Notes under the pieces: model-generated
What the model was told of the DNA's origin: nothing
Database searches by the model: none
Seen by the model: the letters and a program-made list of their open reading frames with translations, nothing else
Assembly (NCBI GenBank): GCA_963542015.1
Contig: CAUTUX010000005.1
Span: 1 to 64,000 of the forward strand
Direction of reading: 5' to 3'
From: CAUTUX01 sp963542015
GTDB lineage: Bacteria > Bacillota > Clostridia > Christensenellales > CAG-917
Length of the DNA stretch: 64,000 nt
Shown: one piece after another, positions 52,376 through 61,917 of the stretch
How the letters are laid out: every line of letters begins with the position of its first letter
Numbering within the stretch: the stretch's first letter is position 1
Position numbers and translations under genes: made by a program

Positions 52376-53941
52376 ATGGAAACAAAAATTGAACAGTTAG
52401 CAGTTGACAAAAAATTGTTGGCAAAGAGAAGAGGAATCAAAGCAGGTATCATTATTACTTGCATAGTCATGACAGTATTATTGCTTGTAGCTTTATTTGC
52501 TGTAATAAACGCAGTTGGGTCAAAAGCGTTACTAAAACTAGCAAAATCATATAGCCAATATTCAATAACTCCAGATACAGATCATATACCTCAGAAAGAT
52601 GCTTCTGGAGAATGGAGATTTAATACAAACAAGGATAAGCCGTTTAAAATTATGCAGTTAACGGATGTCCATATTGGAGCTGGATTCGCATCATTCCAAA
52701 AAGACAAATGGGCAATGAATGCTGTAGCTACTATGATAAGACAAGAAAAGCCAGATTTAGTAATGGTAACTGGAGATATAGCGTATCCAGTACCAATTCA
52801 AGCAGGTACAGCAAACAACCTAAAGGCAGCAGAAATCTTTGCAAACTTAATGGAAAGTATGGGAGCATATTGGACATTTTGTTATGGTAATCATGATACA
52901 GAAGCATATAGCAAATATACAAGAAAAGACATTTCAGAATGGTATCGTAAGCAGATTGAGAAAGGTGAGTTTAAAAGATGCTTATTTACTACAAATCCAT
53001 CTAATTGGAGTAAATATACAAAAGATCAGAATAGATTTGGATATGGGAATCAGATTATTAAATTGTATAGAGATGGGAAACTTAAGAAAGTTTTAACAGT
53101 ATTAGATTCACACGCATACCTTGATTCCGATAAGTTTGGTATGTTGTGGCATTACGACAATATCCACCAAGAACAAATTAATTGGTATAAAGATAGAATG
53201 ACTGAACTTAAAGAAGAAACAGCAGATAACAAGTATCCTGAAAATATGGCATTTTTCCACATTGCAATTCCTGAGTACAAGGAAGCATATGATTTACAGA
53301 TGAGTGAAGCTGGAACAGTGGAATATGATAAGAAAGGATACAAACATTATTCATTGCAAAACAAATATATTAAGAATAATTCATATTACGAGGATGGGCA
53401 TAGAATAGTTTTAGGCATTGCAAAAGGTGAAGTTACAGTAGAGCAACCTGGGCTGAATGATAAAAACCCAGACTTATCAAAATTGAAAAAAGTAAAGGCA
53501 TCGGCTCGTATGGAAGAAGGAATTATTGGAGAACACAAAAAACTTATTTACAGTGGTGTTGGAAATGATAATTTCTTTGAAACGGGAGCAATGTGTAACT
53601 TAACGGCTACATTCTGCGGACATGACCATTACAACAATATGTCGATAGCATATAAGAAAGAAGTATTTGATGAAAATGGCAAAGAGGTTAAATACAAAGG
53701 AATCTTATTAAATTATGGTATGAGTATAGACTATTTGGCATATATAGGTATTTATAAAAAAGGTGCTCAGAGAGGATGTAGGATGATAGAGATGTTTAAA
53801 GATAAAAATGGTGAAGACATATCTTACCATTACGGTGCCAGAGACTTTATTACATATAACAGCAACTACTATAATTATCAGCCAATAAATAGAAATAGAG
53901 AAAAAACACCATCAAAGAGTTATGATGCAAAAGTTTGGTAA
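52376..53941 (+). CDS. Membrane-anchored calcineurin-like metallophosphoesterase
   Basis: The 521-residue protein has one N-terminal helix (about 23-45), then a metallophosphoesterase domain with the four metal-ligand blocks: MQLTDVHIGAG, VMVTGDIAYP, CYGNHDTEAY and FCGHDHYNN. The domain lies outside the membrane. Substrate is unknown; related enzymes act on phosphodiesters. There is no SD near the ATG; GGGGG lies about 30 nt upstream, before a CATAG/CTATG hairpin. A TAAAGT about 45 nt upstream may be its -10. It is followed by a small membrane protein gene. Confidence 0.88.
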   Translation: METKIEQLAVDKKLLAKRRGIKAGIIITCIVMTVLLLVALFAVINAVGSKALLKLAKSYSQYSITPDTDHIPQKDASGEWRFNTNKDKPFKIMQLTDVHIGAGFASFQKDKWAMNAVATMIRQEKPDLVMVTGDIAYPVPIQAGTANNLKAAEIFANLMESMGAYWTFCYGNHDTEAYSKYTRKDISEWYRKQIEKGEFKRCLFTTNPSNWSKYTKDQNRFGYGNQIIKLYRDGKLKKVLTVLDSHAYLDSDKFGMLWHYDNIHQEQINWYKDRMTELKEETADNKYPENMAFFHIAIPEYKEAYDLQMSEAGTVEYDKKGYKHYSLQNKYIKNNSYYEDGHRIVLGIAKGEVTVEQPGLNDKNPDLSKLKKVKASARMEEGIIGEHKKLIYSGVGNDNFFETGAMCNLTATFCGHDHYNNMSIAYKKEVFDENGKEVKYKGILLNYGMSIDYLAYIGIYKKGAQRGCRMIEMFKDKNGEDISYHYGARDFITYNSNYYNYQPINRNREKTPSKSYDAKVW

Positions 53942-53969
53942 TGTATAATATTAAGAATAGGAGAAAGTA

Positions 53970-54509
53970 ATGGCAACATCAAAAACAAAGAGAGATTTTG
54001 ACAAAATTGACTACCCTTTATTTATAGGTGGTTTAATGGCAATTTTCGTTGCAATCGCAGCGGGATTAAAAGCAGGTGGAATAGACATTGTTAAGTGGGC
54101 ATTTGCAGTACCTGGCATGATTTTAATAGCAATGGGAGCCTCGGGTATAACCAGAGGGAAATATGTTGAAGGCGTATTAGAACTGGCGGCTGGTGTAACG
54201 ATGGTTGTATGTGCTCTGATTAATCCTCAGCTATTTTGGGTAGTAACGGGCGTAGTTGTTTTATTGTTCTGCATTGTACTCTTATTCTTCACAATTAGTG
54301 CAAAACAAAACAATACAAAATCTGTTATGAAATATATGGCAGTAATTTTTGGCACAGCAGCAGGGATTATGTTAGTGCTTACATATGTACATGTAACAAG
54401 AAAAATAAGCATTCCTAACGCTATGATTTGGTTTATCTTTGTTGGTATCATTACAGGAATATTTGGAATATTCCTTACAGCTTCATCATTGTTGATACAC
54501 GAAAAATAA
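53970..54509 (+). CDS. Six-helix small membrane protein, DUF308-like
   Basis: The 179-residue protein has about six hydrophobic segments with ISRGKYVEGVLELAAG-like turns, resembling HdeD/DUF308 proteins of unknown function. It starts at ATG with AGGAGA upstream, 29 bp after the metallophosphoesterase, and is probably co-transcribed. A terminator follows. Confidence 0.6.
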   Translation: MATSKTKRDFDKIDYPLFIGGLMAIFVAIAAGLKAGGIDIVKWAFAVPGMILIAMGASGITRGKYVEGVLELAAGVTMVVCALINPQLFWVVTGVVVLLFCIVLLFFTISAKQNNTKSVMKYMAVIFGTAAGIMLVLTYVHVTRKISIPNAMIWFIFVGIITGIFGIFLTASSLLIHEK

Positions 54510-54539
54510 TCTACACATAAAAATTAATGACAGTTAATG

Positions 54540-54568
54540 CAGGACTCAAAAATTAGAGTCCTGTTTTT
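54540..54568. terminator. Terminator between convergent transcription units
   Basis: CAGGACTC (54540-54547) pairs with GAGTCCTG (54556-54563), followed by TTTTT. It ends the plus-strand unit; the minus-strand nrdG stop is 16 bp beyond it. Confidence 0.85.
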
Positions 54569-54583
54569 GCGTTAAAGCGGATT

Positions 54584-55276
54584 TTAATATCCACGCATAA
54601 TTACTTGCTTAACTGTTTTCTCGGCAAGTTGTTTGTATAGTAAGGCAATTTCTTTGGGGATTGGATGAAATCCATGTTGAATGCAACCAGGGCTATCTTT
54701 ATATTTCTGTAAAGCATATTTTTCAGAGCCCTTAATCATGGAAAGTAAATTTTTCATTACTTCAGGAGTATGAAACTCTTCTATTAAAGTTGTACGGAAT
54801 TCATAATTGATTTTGGATTCCATTATAATGGAAATAGACTCCTTTATTTTAATCATGTTTATTTGCTTTAACCCACATATGTCCGCATAAATCTCGGCAC
54901 TTCCTTTAACATCCATTGCGATGTAGTCGACCAGTTTATGTTCGATTAAATATTTCAACATGGGAGGATTGTATCCATTGCTATCTATCTTTACCAAAAA
55001 ACCAAGCGATCTTATTTTTTTAATAAAGGGAACTAGATCTTGTTGCAAGGTGGCTTCACCACCAGAAATGCATACGGCATCTAATAGCCCTTTTCGTTTT
55101 TCCAGTTGTTCTAATATTTTATTTGCATCAAGTAGTGGAATTGAATCTGATAGAACAAGAGCACTGTTTTGACAGAAAGGACAACGAAAGTTGCATCCAT
55201 GTGTAAAGATGGTGCAAGCAATTTTGTCATCGTAGTCAACCATCGACATATTCTCGATGCCAGCAATTTGAATCAT
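54584..55276 (-). CDS. nrdG: Anaerobic ribonucleotide reductase activating protein (radical SAM)
   Basis: The 230-residue protein has the radical SAM motif CNFRCPFC (CX3CX2C) and CISGGEATLQ, FLVKIDSNGYNP and YIAMDVKGSA. It would generate the glycyl radical on NrdD. Two alternatives exist for this family (PFL-type or NrdG-type activases), but linkage to nrdD and trxB and the separate pflA at 61183 favour NrdG. It overlaps trxB by 4 bp and is the last gene of the operon. Confidence 0.9.
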   Translation of the reverse strand: MIQIAGIENMSMVDYDDKIACTIFTHGCNFRCPFCQNSALVLSDSIPLLDANKILEQLEKRKGLLDAVCISGGEATLQQDLVPFIKKIRSLGFLVKIDSNGYNPPMLKYLIEHKLVDYIAMDVKGSAEIYADICGLKQINMIKIKESISIIMESKINYEFRTTLIEEFHTPEVMKNLLSMIKGSEKYALQKYKDSPGCIQHGFHPIPKEIALLYKQLAEKTVKQVIMRGY

Positions 55277-56181
55277 AGAGTTTCCAGATATTTACATGCA
55301 CTGAAAGATGCGTTTGCTCCATCGCTCAGAGCACCTATCATTTGTCTAAATGATTTGGTTCGACAGTCTCCAGCAGCAAAAATGCCAGAAGTAGAAGTTT
55401 CACCATTTTCGTTTGCTACGATATAGCCGTTTTCATCTAGTTTAACAAGATCTTTAAAGATATTGTTATTTGGTACTTGCCCAATGCATACAAAGACTGC
55501 AGAGACAGGAATGGTTATTTTTTTATTAGCGTTATCCACGAAATCCAAAGCTTCTAATTCTTTTTCTCCAACCAAACCTGTGAGCTTTAAATTGTGTTTG
55601 ATGACAATGTTATCTTTGCTTGCAAGCCGATCCACTAAAGTTTTATCTCCGAAGAATTTATCAAACAGTGTGCAGATGGTTACACTCTTACAATAAGTCG
55701 CTAGTAGCATGGAATACTGTAGAGCAGTATTTCCATCTCCAATAACGGCGACATCCTTGTTTTCATAGAATTGACCATCACACAGAGCACAGTATGAAAC
55801 ACCGTTACCGATCAAATCTTGTTCACGAGGTATGTCTAAAGTTTTATGCTTTACCCCAGAGGCAATAATAACAGCTTTAGAAGTGTATTCATCCATATCT
55901 GTTTTGATGATGAAATCAGTATCTGTTTTTTTGATATCTATAACTTCTTCAAGAGCTACTTCAATGTTCCATTGTGAAATTTGCTCATATAGGGAGTTCA
56001 TAATATCTGCACCAGGCGACGAAAAGACTGTAGGGAAATTTTCTACCTTTGGAGCAAATGAAATCTGACCGCCTATGGTTTCTTTTTCAATAACGATAAC
56101 GGAGCGACCCGCACGTACTGCATTTAATGCAGCGTTCATTCCAGCGGGACCTGCTCCGATAATTACGATATCATAAGACAT
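55273..56181 (-). CDS. trxB: Thioredoxin reductase-like flavoprotein
   Basis: The 302-residue protein has the FAD motif VIIGAGPAGMNAAL (7-20), the redox-active CALC (131-134), and a NAD(P)H-binding site (VAVIGDGNTALQ). The FAD second motif GIFAAGDCR is near the end. It reduces a thioredoxin or the redoxin domain of NrdD. Located 1 bp after nrdD and overlapping nrdG, it probably supplies electrons to the class III reductase. CALC in place of CATC is a common variant. Confidence 0.92.
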   Translation of the reverse strand: MSYDIVIIGAGPAGMNAALNAVRAGRSVIVIEKETIGGQISFAPKVENFPTVFSSPGADIMNSLYEQISQWNIEVALEEVIDIKKTDTDFIIKTDMDEYTSKAVIIASGVKHKTLDIPREQDLIGNGVSYCALCDGQFYENKDVAVIGDGNTALQYSMLLATYCKSVTICTLFDKFFGDKTLVDRLASKDNIVIKHNLKLTGLVGEKELEALDFVDNANKKITIPVSAVFVCIGQVPNNNIFKDLVKLDENGYIVANENGETSTSGIFAAGDCRTKSFRQMIGALSDGANASFSACKYLETL

Positions 56182-56182
56182 A

Positions 56183-58555
56183 TTACTTCAATGAACCTAT
56201 ATATTCTCTAATGGCACTTGCATTGTCATAAACATCAAACCCATTTTCTTTTGGAACAAGAAGAGTTGGTGCTTTCTTTATTGAGAATGCGTTTGATAAA
56301 TCTTTGTTTTGGATAGCATCCACATCAAGATATTTTACCTTTGCCTTATCTAACATACCTTTTGCAAGTTTGCAGTTAGGGCATGTAGGGGTTGAGAAAA
56401 GTGTGATTTTTTCTAGCTTTGGTGTGTTTGTCTGTTCACAGCCACAGTTTGCATGAGCATGAGCGTGTAGCTGAGAAGTTTCAATAACATATTCTTTTCT
56501 CTCATCAAATTCTTCAAGCTTACCATTATTCCAGTTCTGTACAGGTCTATAATAACCAGTGATACGGCTATATACTTCGGCTTGTGCGTTACAGTATGGG
56601 CATCTTTCATGTTCGCCTTCAAGGTACCCGTGCTCAGCACATACTGAATATGTAGGAGACAAAGTGTAGTATGGTAATCTAAAGTTTTCAGCAATCTTTC
56701 TTACCAAATTTGCTGCCGTTTTCCAGTTATCTAATTTTTGACCTAAGAATGCGTGGAATACAGTTCCTGATGTATATAATGTCTGCAACTCATCTTGTAT
56801 CTCGAGTGCCTTAAATATATCATCAGTAAAGCCAACAGGAAGGTGTGAGCTGTTTGTATAGTATGGAGTTGCATTCTTTCCTTTACCTTCAGAGGCTGTG
56901 ATAATCTTAGGGAATTTAGCCTTATCATGTTTTGCAAGTCTGTATGATGTTGATTCTGCAGGTGTAGCCTCCAAGTTATATAAGTCACCATATTGTTCTT
57001 GATAATCTGACAATTTATTTCTCATGAAGTTCAACGTCTTCTTTGTAAATTCTTGAGCCGCCCTGTTTGTTAAATCTTTCTTTAACCATTTTGCATTTAA
57101 GCAAGCTTCGTTCATACCAACCAAACCGATTGTTGAGAAGTGGTTATTAAATGTTCCAAGATAATGCTTTGTGTATGGATATAAGCCAAACTCAAGAAGT
57201 CTTGTAACAACATTTCTCTTTACTTTCAATGATCTAGCAGAGATATCCATCAAGTTTGTGAGCCTTTCAAAGAATTCGGTTTCATCTTTAGAAAGATAGG
57301 CGATTCTAGGCATATTAATAGTTACAACGCCAACAGATCCTGTCGATTCACCGCTACCAAAGAATCCACCAGATTTCTTTCTAAGTTCCCTTAAGTCAAG
57401 TCTTAAACGGCAACACATACTTCTTACATCACTTGGTTCCATATCACTATTTACATAGTTGCTGAAATAAGGTGTACCGTATTTTGCAGTCATTTCAAAC
57501 AATAGTTTATTGTTTTCAGTTTCGCCCCAATCAAAATTAGAAGTAATTGAATATGTTGGAATAGGGTATTGGAATCCCCTTCCGTTGGCATCACCTTCAA
57601 TCATAATTTCGATGAATGCCTTATTAATCATATCCATTTCTTTTTTACAATCTTTGTATCTGAAGTTTTGTTCTTTTCCACCTACGATAGCATTAAGTTC
57701 TGCCAAATCGTTAGGCACAGTCCAGTCAAGCGTTATGTTTGTGAAAGGCGCCTGTGTACCCCAACGAGAAGGAGTATTTACACCATATATAAATGATTGC
57801 AAACATTGCTTTACCTGTTTATAGTCCAAATTGTCTTTTTTAACAAAAGGAGCAAGGTATGTATCAAAAGATGAGAATGCTTGAGCGCCAGCCCATTCAT
57901 TTTGCATGATACCAAGGAAGTTAACCATTTGGTTACATAAGGTTGATAAATGTGAAGCAGGAGCAGAAGTGATTTTTCCTGGTATTCCACCGAGGCCTTG
58001 TTGTATTAATTGTTTCAATGACCATCCTGCACAGTATCCAGTGAGCATACTCAAGTCATGAATGTGAATATCTGCATTTCTATGAGCATCAGCAATTTCT
58101 TTATCATATATTTCAGACAACCAATAGTTTGCAGTTATAGCACCAGAGTTTGAAAGAATTAAACCACCAACGGAATAAGTAACTGTTGAGTTTTCTTTAA
58201 CACGCCAGTCAGCAACATTTAAATAACTATCAACAGTGTTTTTATAGTCAATCATTGTTGAATCAACATTTCTAACTTTTTCTCTTTGCTTTCTATATAA
58301 GATGTAAGACTTTGCAGCCTCAACAAAACCGCTCTGTATAAGAACAACTTCAACTGAATCTTGTATCTCTTCAACGCTGATAATATCATCCTTAATTTTA
58401 TGGTTAAAATCAGCAGAAACCTTTAATGCAAGGGTGTCTAAAATCTCTTGATTGTAATCAACACCAACAGCTTTAAAAGCCTTCTCAACAGCAAGTTTAA
58501 TCTTGCCTAATTCGAATGAAACGATACTTCCATCTCTCTTTCTAACATTTATCAT
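56183..58555 (-). CDS. nrdD: Class III ribonucleotide reductase with a C-terminal redoxin domain
   Basis: The 790-residue protein starts with an ATP-cone (NVRKRDGSIVSFELGKI), has the NrdD body, and the zinc cysteines CAEHGYLEGEHERCPYC. The glycyl-radical site is RITGYY (G667). After a HAHAHANCGC link, residues about 714-790 form a glutaredoxin/NrdH-like domain with CPNC (725-728). The ATG at 58555 is chosen for the GGAGGT upstream; the open frame continues 23 codons without SD. NrdD makes deoxynucleotides anaerobically; the fused redoxin suggests reduction by thiols and not by formate. Confidence 0.95.
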   Translation of the reverse strand: MINVRKRDGSIVSFELGKIKLAVEKAFKAVGVDYNQEILDTLALKVSADFNHKIKDDIISVEEIQDSVEVVLIQSGFVEAAKSYILYRKQREKVRNVDSTMIDYKNTVDSYLNVADWRVKENSTVTYSVGGLILSNSGAITANYWLSEIYDKEIADAHRNADIHIHDLSMLTGYCAGWSLKQLIQQGLGGIPGKITSAPASHLSTLCNQMVNFLGIMQNEWAGAQAFSSFDTYLAPFVKKDNLDYKQVKQCLQSFIYGVNTPSRWGTQAPFTNITLDWTVPNDLAELNAIVGGKEQNFRYKDCKKEMDMINKAFIEIMIEGDANGRGFQYPIPTYSITSNFDWGETENNKLLFEMTAKYGTPYFSNYVNSDMEPSDVRSMCCRLRLDLRELRKKSGGFFGSGESTGSVGVVTINMPRIAYLSKDETEFFERLTNLMDISARSLKVKRNVVTRLLEFGLYPYTKHYLGTFNNHFSTIGLVGMNEACLNAKWLKKDLTNRAAQEFTKKTLNFMRNKLSDYQEQYGDLYNLEATPAESTSYRLAKHDKAKFPKIITASEGKGKNATPYYTNSSHLPVGFTDDIFKALEIQDELQTLYTSGTVFHAFLGQKLDNWKTAANLVRKIAENFRLPYYTLSPTYSVCAEHGYLEGEHERCPYCNAQAEVYSRITGYYRPVQNWNNGKLEEFDERKEYVIETSQLHAHAHANCGCEQTNTPKLEKITLFSTPTCPNCKLAKGMLDKAKVKYLDVDAIQNKDLSNAFSIKKAPTLLVPKENGFDVYDNASAIREYIGSLK

Positions 58556-58583
58556 AAGATACCTCCGATTTGATTGTTTTCTC

Positions 58584-58612
58584 ATTATAGGCTCGTCAAA
58601 AAGCGATGTCAA
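58584..58612 (-). promoter_or_regulatory. Consensus promoter of the nrdD operon
   Basis: On the minus strand, TTGACA (58607-58612) and TATAAT (58584-58589) are 17 bp apart, a full match to the sigma-70 consensus. The GGAGGT ribosome site is about 20 nt downstream of the -10. Confidence 0.9.
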
Positions 58613-58620
58613 CAGCAAAA

Positions 58621-58668
58621 ACACAACTTATTGTGGTTTTTCAGCAACAAAACCACAATATATAGTAG
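58621..58668. promoter_or_regulatory. Pair of NrdR-box-like sites
   Basis: Two 16-bp sites start 32 bp apart: ACACAACTTATTGTGG (58621-58636) and CCACAATATATAGTAG (58653-58668). Each agrees with 13 of 16 positions of the NrdR box (ACACWATATATWGTGT). The 16-bp gap, near three helical turns between centres, is typical of NrdR box pairs. They lie just upstream of the -35. Confidence 0.75.
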
Positions 58669-58669
58669 T

Positions 58670-58937
58670 TTTGTGCAAAATTGTGAAAAGTTAGTTGTAA
58701 TTTCAAAATGCTGAAAATCGGCAAAATTTTAACAAATTAAATAAAAATCGTAAAAAAATTAACAAAAATTGAATAAAAATCGATAAAAATTTTATAAAAT
58801 TTGCAAAAAATTGTTAAAAAATCTTTAAAAAAATACAAAAAATTTTAAATTTTGACAAAAAATGATAAAAAAACTTGTTTTTTGAACGTCATAGGCATAA
58901 TATTAGGTTGTAAAAAACACATGGAGGAATTTCAGAA
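58670..58937. other. AT-rich region between nrdD and pflB
   Basis: There is no gene. The stretch 58740-58880 consists of A-runs separated by short T- or C-containing steps, which favours DNA bending. A possible pflB promoter has CATAAT/TAATAT at 58897-58905 with a weak TTGTTT upstream. GGAGGA at 58923-58928 is the pflB ribosome site. Confidence 0.4.
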
Positions 58938-61160
58938 ATGGAAGCATGGAGAAAATTTAAAACAGGTTATTGGTGTAATGAAATCAATGTAAGTGATTTT
59001 ATTAAGAAGAACTACACACCATATGATGGTGATGCATCATTCTTGAGACCAGCAACAGAGAGAACAAAGAAGGTAATGGAACATGTTAATAAACTGTTGA
59101 GCATTGAGAATGAGAAGGGTGTATATGATATTGATACTGAGAACATAACATCTATTGATGAATATCAACCAGGTTATGTAGATAGAGAGAGAGATATCAT
59201 TAAAGGATTGCAGACAGATGCTCCTTTAAAGAGAGCTATCAACCCATTTGCAGGAAAGAGAATGTGTGAGCAGGCTTGTCGTGCATATGGTTATGAGATG
59301 TCAGACAAGATTAGAGAAGCCTTTAAGTATAGAACAACACATAATGATGGTGTGTTCCGTGTATATACAGATTTAATGAGAAAGGCAAGACACTGTGGAT
59401 TAATCACAGGGTTACCAGATGCATATGCAAGAGGACGTATCATAGGTGACTACAGAAGAGTTGCATTGTATGGTATGGATTTCTTAATTGAAGAAAAGAA
59501 AAAAGACAAGGCGAAGATTGGCAACAAAACAATGACAGCTGAAAATATCCAACTATTGGAAGATATCAGCAAACAAATTGAGTTCATGAAAAAACTTATT
59601 GTTCTTGCAAGTCAGTATGGTTGTGATATCACAAAGCCAGCACAGAACTTCAGAGAAGCAGTACAATGGTTGTATTTTGGATATCTTGGAGCTGTAAAGG
59701 AACAGAATGGTGCCGCAAACAGTATCGGAAGAATTACAACATTCCTCGATATATATGCTGAAAGAGATTTGGCTGAAGGAAGCCTTACAGAAGATGAAGC
59801 TCAAGAAATAATAGATGACTTAGTAATCAAATTAAGACTTGTAAGACACTTGAGAACACCAGAATATAATGAAATATTTGCAGGAGATCCAACATGGGTA
59901 ACTAGCTCAGAAGGTGGTCTAACTGTTGAAGGAAAGTCAATGGTAACAAAGACAAACTTCAGAATGTTGAATACATTATATAACCTCGGACCAAGTGCAG
60001 AACCAAATATCACAATTCTTTGGTCAGAAAAGTTACCACAAGGATTTAAAGATTTCTGTGCAAAGGTTTCTATTGATACAGACTCAATACAGTATGAGAA
60101 TGACGATGTTATGAGACCTATGTATGGAGATGACTATGGTATTGCATGTTGTGTATCTGCAATGCAGATTGGTAAGCAGATGCAGTATTTTGGAGCAAGA
60201 TGTAACCTTACAAAAGTTCTTTTGATGGCATTGAACGGTGGTAAAGATGAAATCTATGCAGAACAGATCGGACCAAAAGGAAAGGTATATGCAGAAGAAG
60301 TTCTTGATTATGATACAGTTATCAAGTCATTTAAAGAATATGCTTCATGGATGGCAAAACTATATGTAAACACATTAAACATCATTCACTATATGCATGA
60401 TAAGTATGCTTATGAAAGATTGATGATGTCATTACATGATACAAAGGTAGAAAGACTCATGGCATTTGGTGTATCAGGCTTGTCAGTTTTAACAGATAGC
60501 TTGAGTGCAATTAAATATGCAAAAGTAACTCCTGTAAAGGATGAAAGAGGAATTATCGTTGACTTTAAGACAGAAGGTGAATTCCCTAAATATGGTAACG
60601 ATGATGATAGAGTTGATTCAATAGCAACAGAGCTTGTAGAATTCTTCTTCAACGAACTGAAAAAGACTCCAGCATATAGAAAAGCAAGACATACATTATC
60701 AATCCTCACAATTACTTCAAATGTTATGTATGGAAAGAAAACAGGAAATACACCTGATGGAAGAAGAGCAGGACAACCATTTGCTCCAGGTGCTAATCCA
60801 ATGCATGGAAGAGATGCAGAAGGAGCATTGGCAAGCTTGAACTCAGTTGCAAAACTCAACTACTGCTGCTGTCAAGATGGAATTTCAAATACATTCTCAA
60901 TTACACCTAATGTTTTGGGTAAAGATGAAAAGAGTCGTGTAAATAACCTTGTAAGCATATTGGATGGATACTTTGAAAAGAAGGCTCACCATATCAATGT
61001 AAATGTCTTGAATAGAGAAAGATTGATTGATGCAATGGAACATCCTGGGAAATACCCAAGCTTAACAATAAGAGTAAGTGGATACGCTGTAAACTTTAAT
61101 AAATTAACAAGAGAACAGCAGGAAGAAGTAATCTCAAGAACATTCCACTCAAAGTTATAA
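58938..61160 (+). CDS. pflB: Formate C-acetyltransferase (pyruvate formate-lyase)
   Basis: The 740-residue protein has the active-site pair C404-C405 (GIACCVSAM) and the glycyl-radical site RVSGYAV (G715) near the C-terminus. The segment TPDGRRAGQPFAPGANPMHG is typical of PFL, as is the first block MEAWRKFKTGYW. It cleaves pyruvate with CoA to acetyl-CoA and formate. A GGAGGA site is present. Its activase gene lies 22 bp downstream. Choline and glycerol lyases of the family differ in the active-site neighbourhood. Confidence 0.97.
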   Translation: MEAWRKFKTGYWCNEINVSDFIKKNYTPYDGDASFLRPATERTKKVMEHVNKLLSIENEKGVYDIDTENITSIDEYQPGYVDRERDIIKGLQTDAPLKRAINPFAGKRMCEQACRAYGYEMSDKIREAFKYRTTHNDGVFRVYTDLMRKARHCGLITGLPDAYARGRIIGDYRRVALYGMDFLIEEKKKDKAKIGNKTMTAENIQLLEDISKQIEFMKKLIVLASQYGCDITKPAQNFREAVQWLYFGYLGAVKEQNGAANSIGRITTFLDIYAERDLAEGSLTEDEAQEIIDDLVIKLRLVRHLRTPEYNEIFAGDPTWVTSSEGGLTVEGKSMVTKTNFRMLNTLYNLGPSAEPNITILWSEKLPQGFKDFCAKVSIDTDSIQYENDDVMRPMYGDDYGIACCVSAMQIGKQMQYFGARCNLTKVLLMALNGGKDEIYAEQIGPKGKVYAEEVLDYDTVIKSFKEYASWMAKLYVNTLNIIHYMHDKYAYERLMMSLHDTKVERLMAFGVSGLSVLTDSLSAIKYAKVTPVKDERGIIVDFKTEGEFPKYGNDDDRVDSIATELVEFFFNELKKTPAYRKARHTLSILTITSNVMYGKKTGNTPDGRRAGQPFAPGANPMHGRDAEGALASLNSVAKLNYCCCQDGISNTFSITPNVLGKDEKSRVNNLVSILDGYFEKKAHHINVNVLNRERLIDAMEHPGKYPSLTIRVSGYAVNFNKLTREQQEEVISRTFHSKL

Positions 61161-61182
61161 GAGGACTAATTTAAAGACCGTA

Positions 61183-61917
61183 ATGGATAGTGAAATATTA
61201 ACCGCCCCCATTCACAGCTATGAAAGTATGGCTACCTTGGATGGGGATGGTGTACGGTTTGCAGTATTTTTTTATGGCTGTCCGTTGAGATGTGTGTATT
61301 GTCACAATCCGGATACATGGTGCATAAAACCTAAGAATTATGTACCTTCAGATGTTCTTTTCAAAAAAGTAGTAAGATATAAAGAATATTTTAAAAATAG
61401 AGGTGGAATAACCTTTACAGGCGGAGAGCCTCTTTTATATGCCAAATATATTACGCAAGTAAATGAAAAGTTGAAAGAAGCTGGTATAGGATATGATTTG
61501 GACACATGTGGAAATGTGGCTTTAACTGATGATGTAAAAAAAGCGATAGATGAATCAGACCTTGTTATGCTTGATGTCAAATTTCCAACAGAGGAAGAAT
61601 ATAAGAAGTATATAAAGGGAAGTCTAAAAAAAACACTCGACACATTAGATTATCTTGAAAAAACAAACAAAAGAACATGGATTAGAATAGTTGTTGTCCC
61701 TGGATTAAATGATACAAAAGAAAAAATGGATGAATACTTAAAGTTACTAAACGGGAAGCAGTGTATAGAATCAATTGATTTGTTAGCATTCCACACCATG
61801 GGATTTGTGAAATATGAAGAACTAGGTATCGAGAACCCTTTAGCGGGTTATTCGGCACTTGATGAAGATGTTTTAAGTTCTTTAAAACAATATGTAAATT
61901 CAAAATGGCAAAAGTAG
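61183..61917 (+). CDS. pflA: Pyruvate formate-lyase activating enzyme
   Basis: The 244-residue radical SAM protein has the motif CPLRCVYC (CX3CX2C) and CHNPDTW after it, GGITFTGGEPLLYAKYI, and the DTCGN block. It installs the glycyl radical on PflB using SAM and a 4Fe-4S cluster. The ATG is without a strong SD; AGAGGA lies about 18 nt upstream at the pflB end, so translation may be coupled. It overlaps the U32 gene by 13 bp. Confidence 0.96.
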   Translation: MDSEILTAPIHSYESMATLDGDGVRFAVFFYGCPLRCVYCHNPDTWCIKPKNYVPSDVLFKKVVRYKEYFKNRGGITFTGGEPLLYAKYITQVNEKLKEAGIGYDLDTCGNVALTDDVKKAIDESDLVMLDVKFPTEEEYKKYIKGSLKKTLDTLDYLEKTNKRTWIRIVVVPGLNDTKEKMDEYLKLLNGKQCIESIDLLAFHTMGFVKYEELGIENPLAGYSALDEDVLSSLKQYVNSKWQK

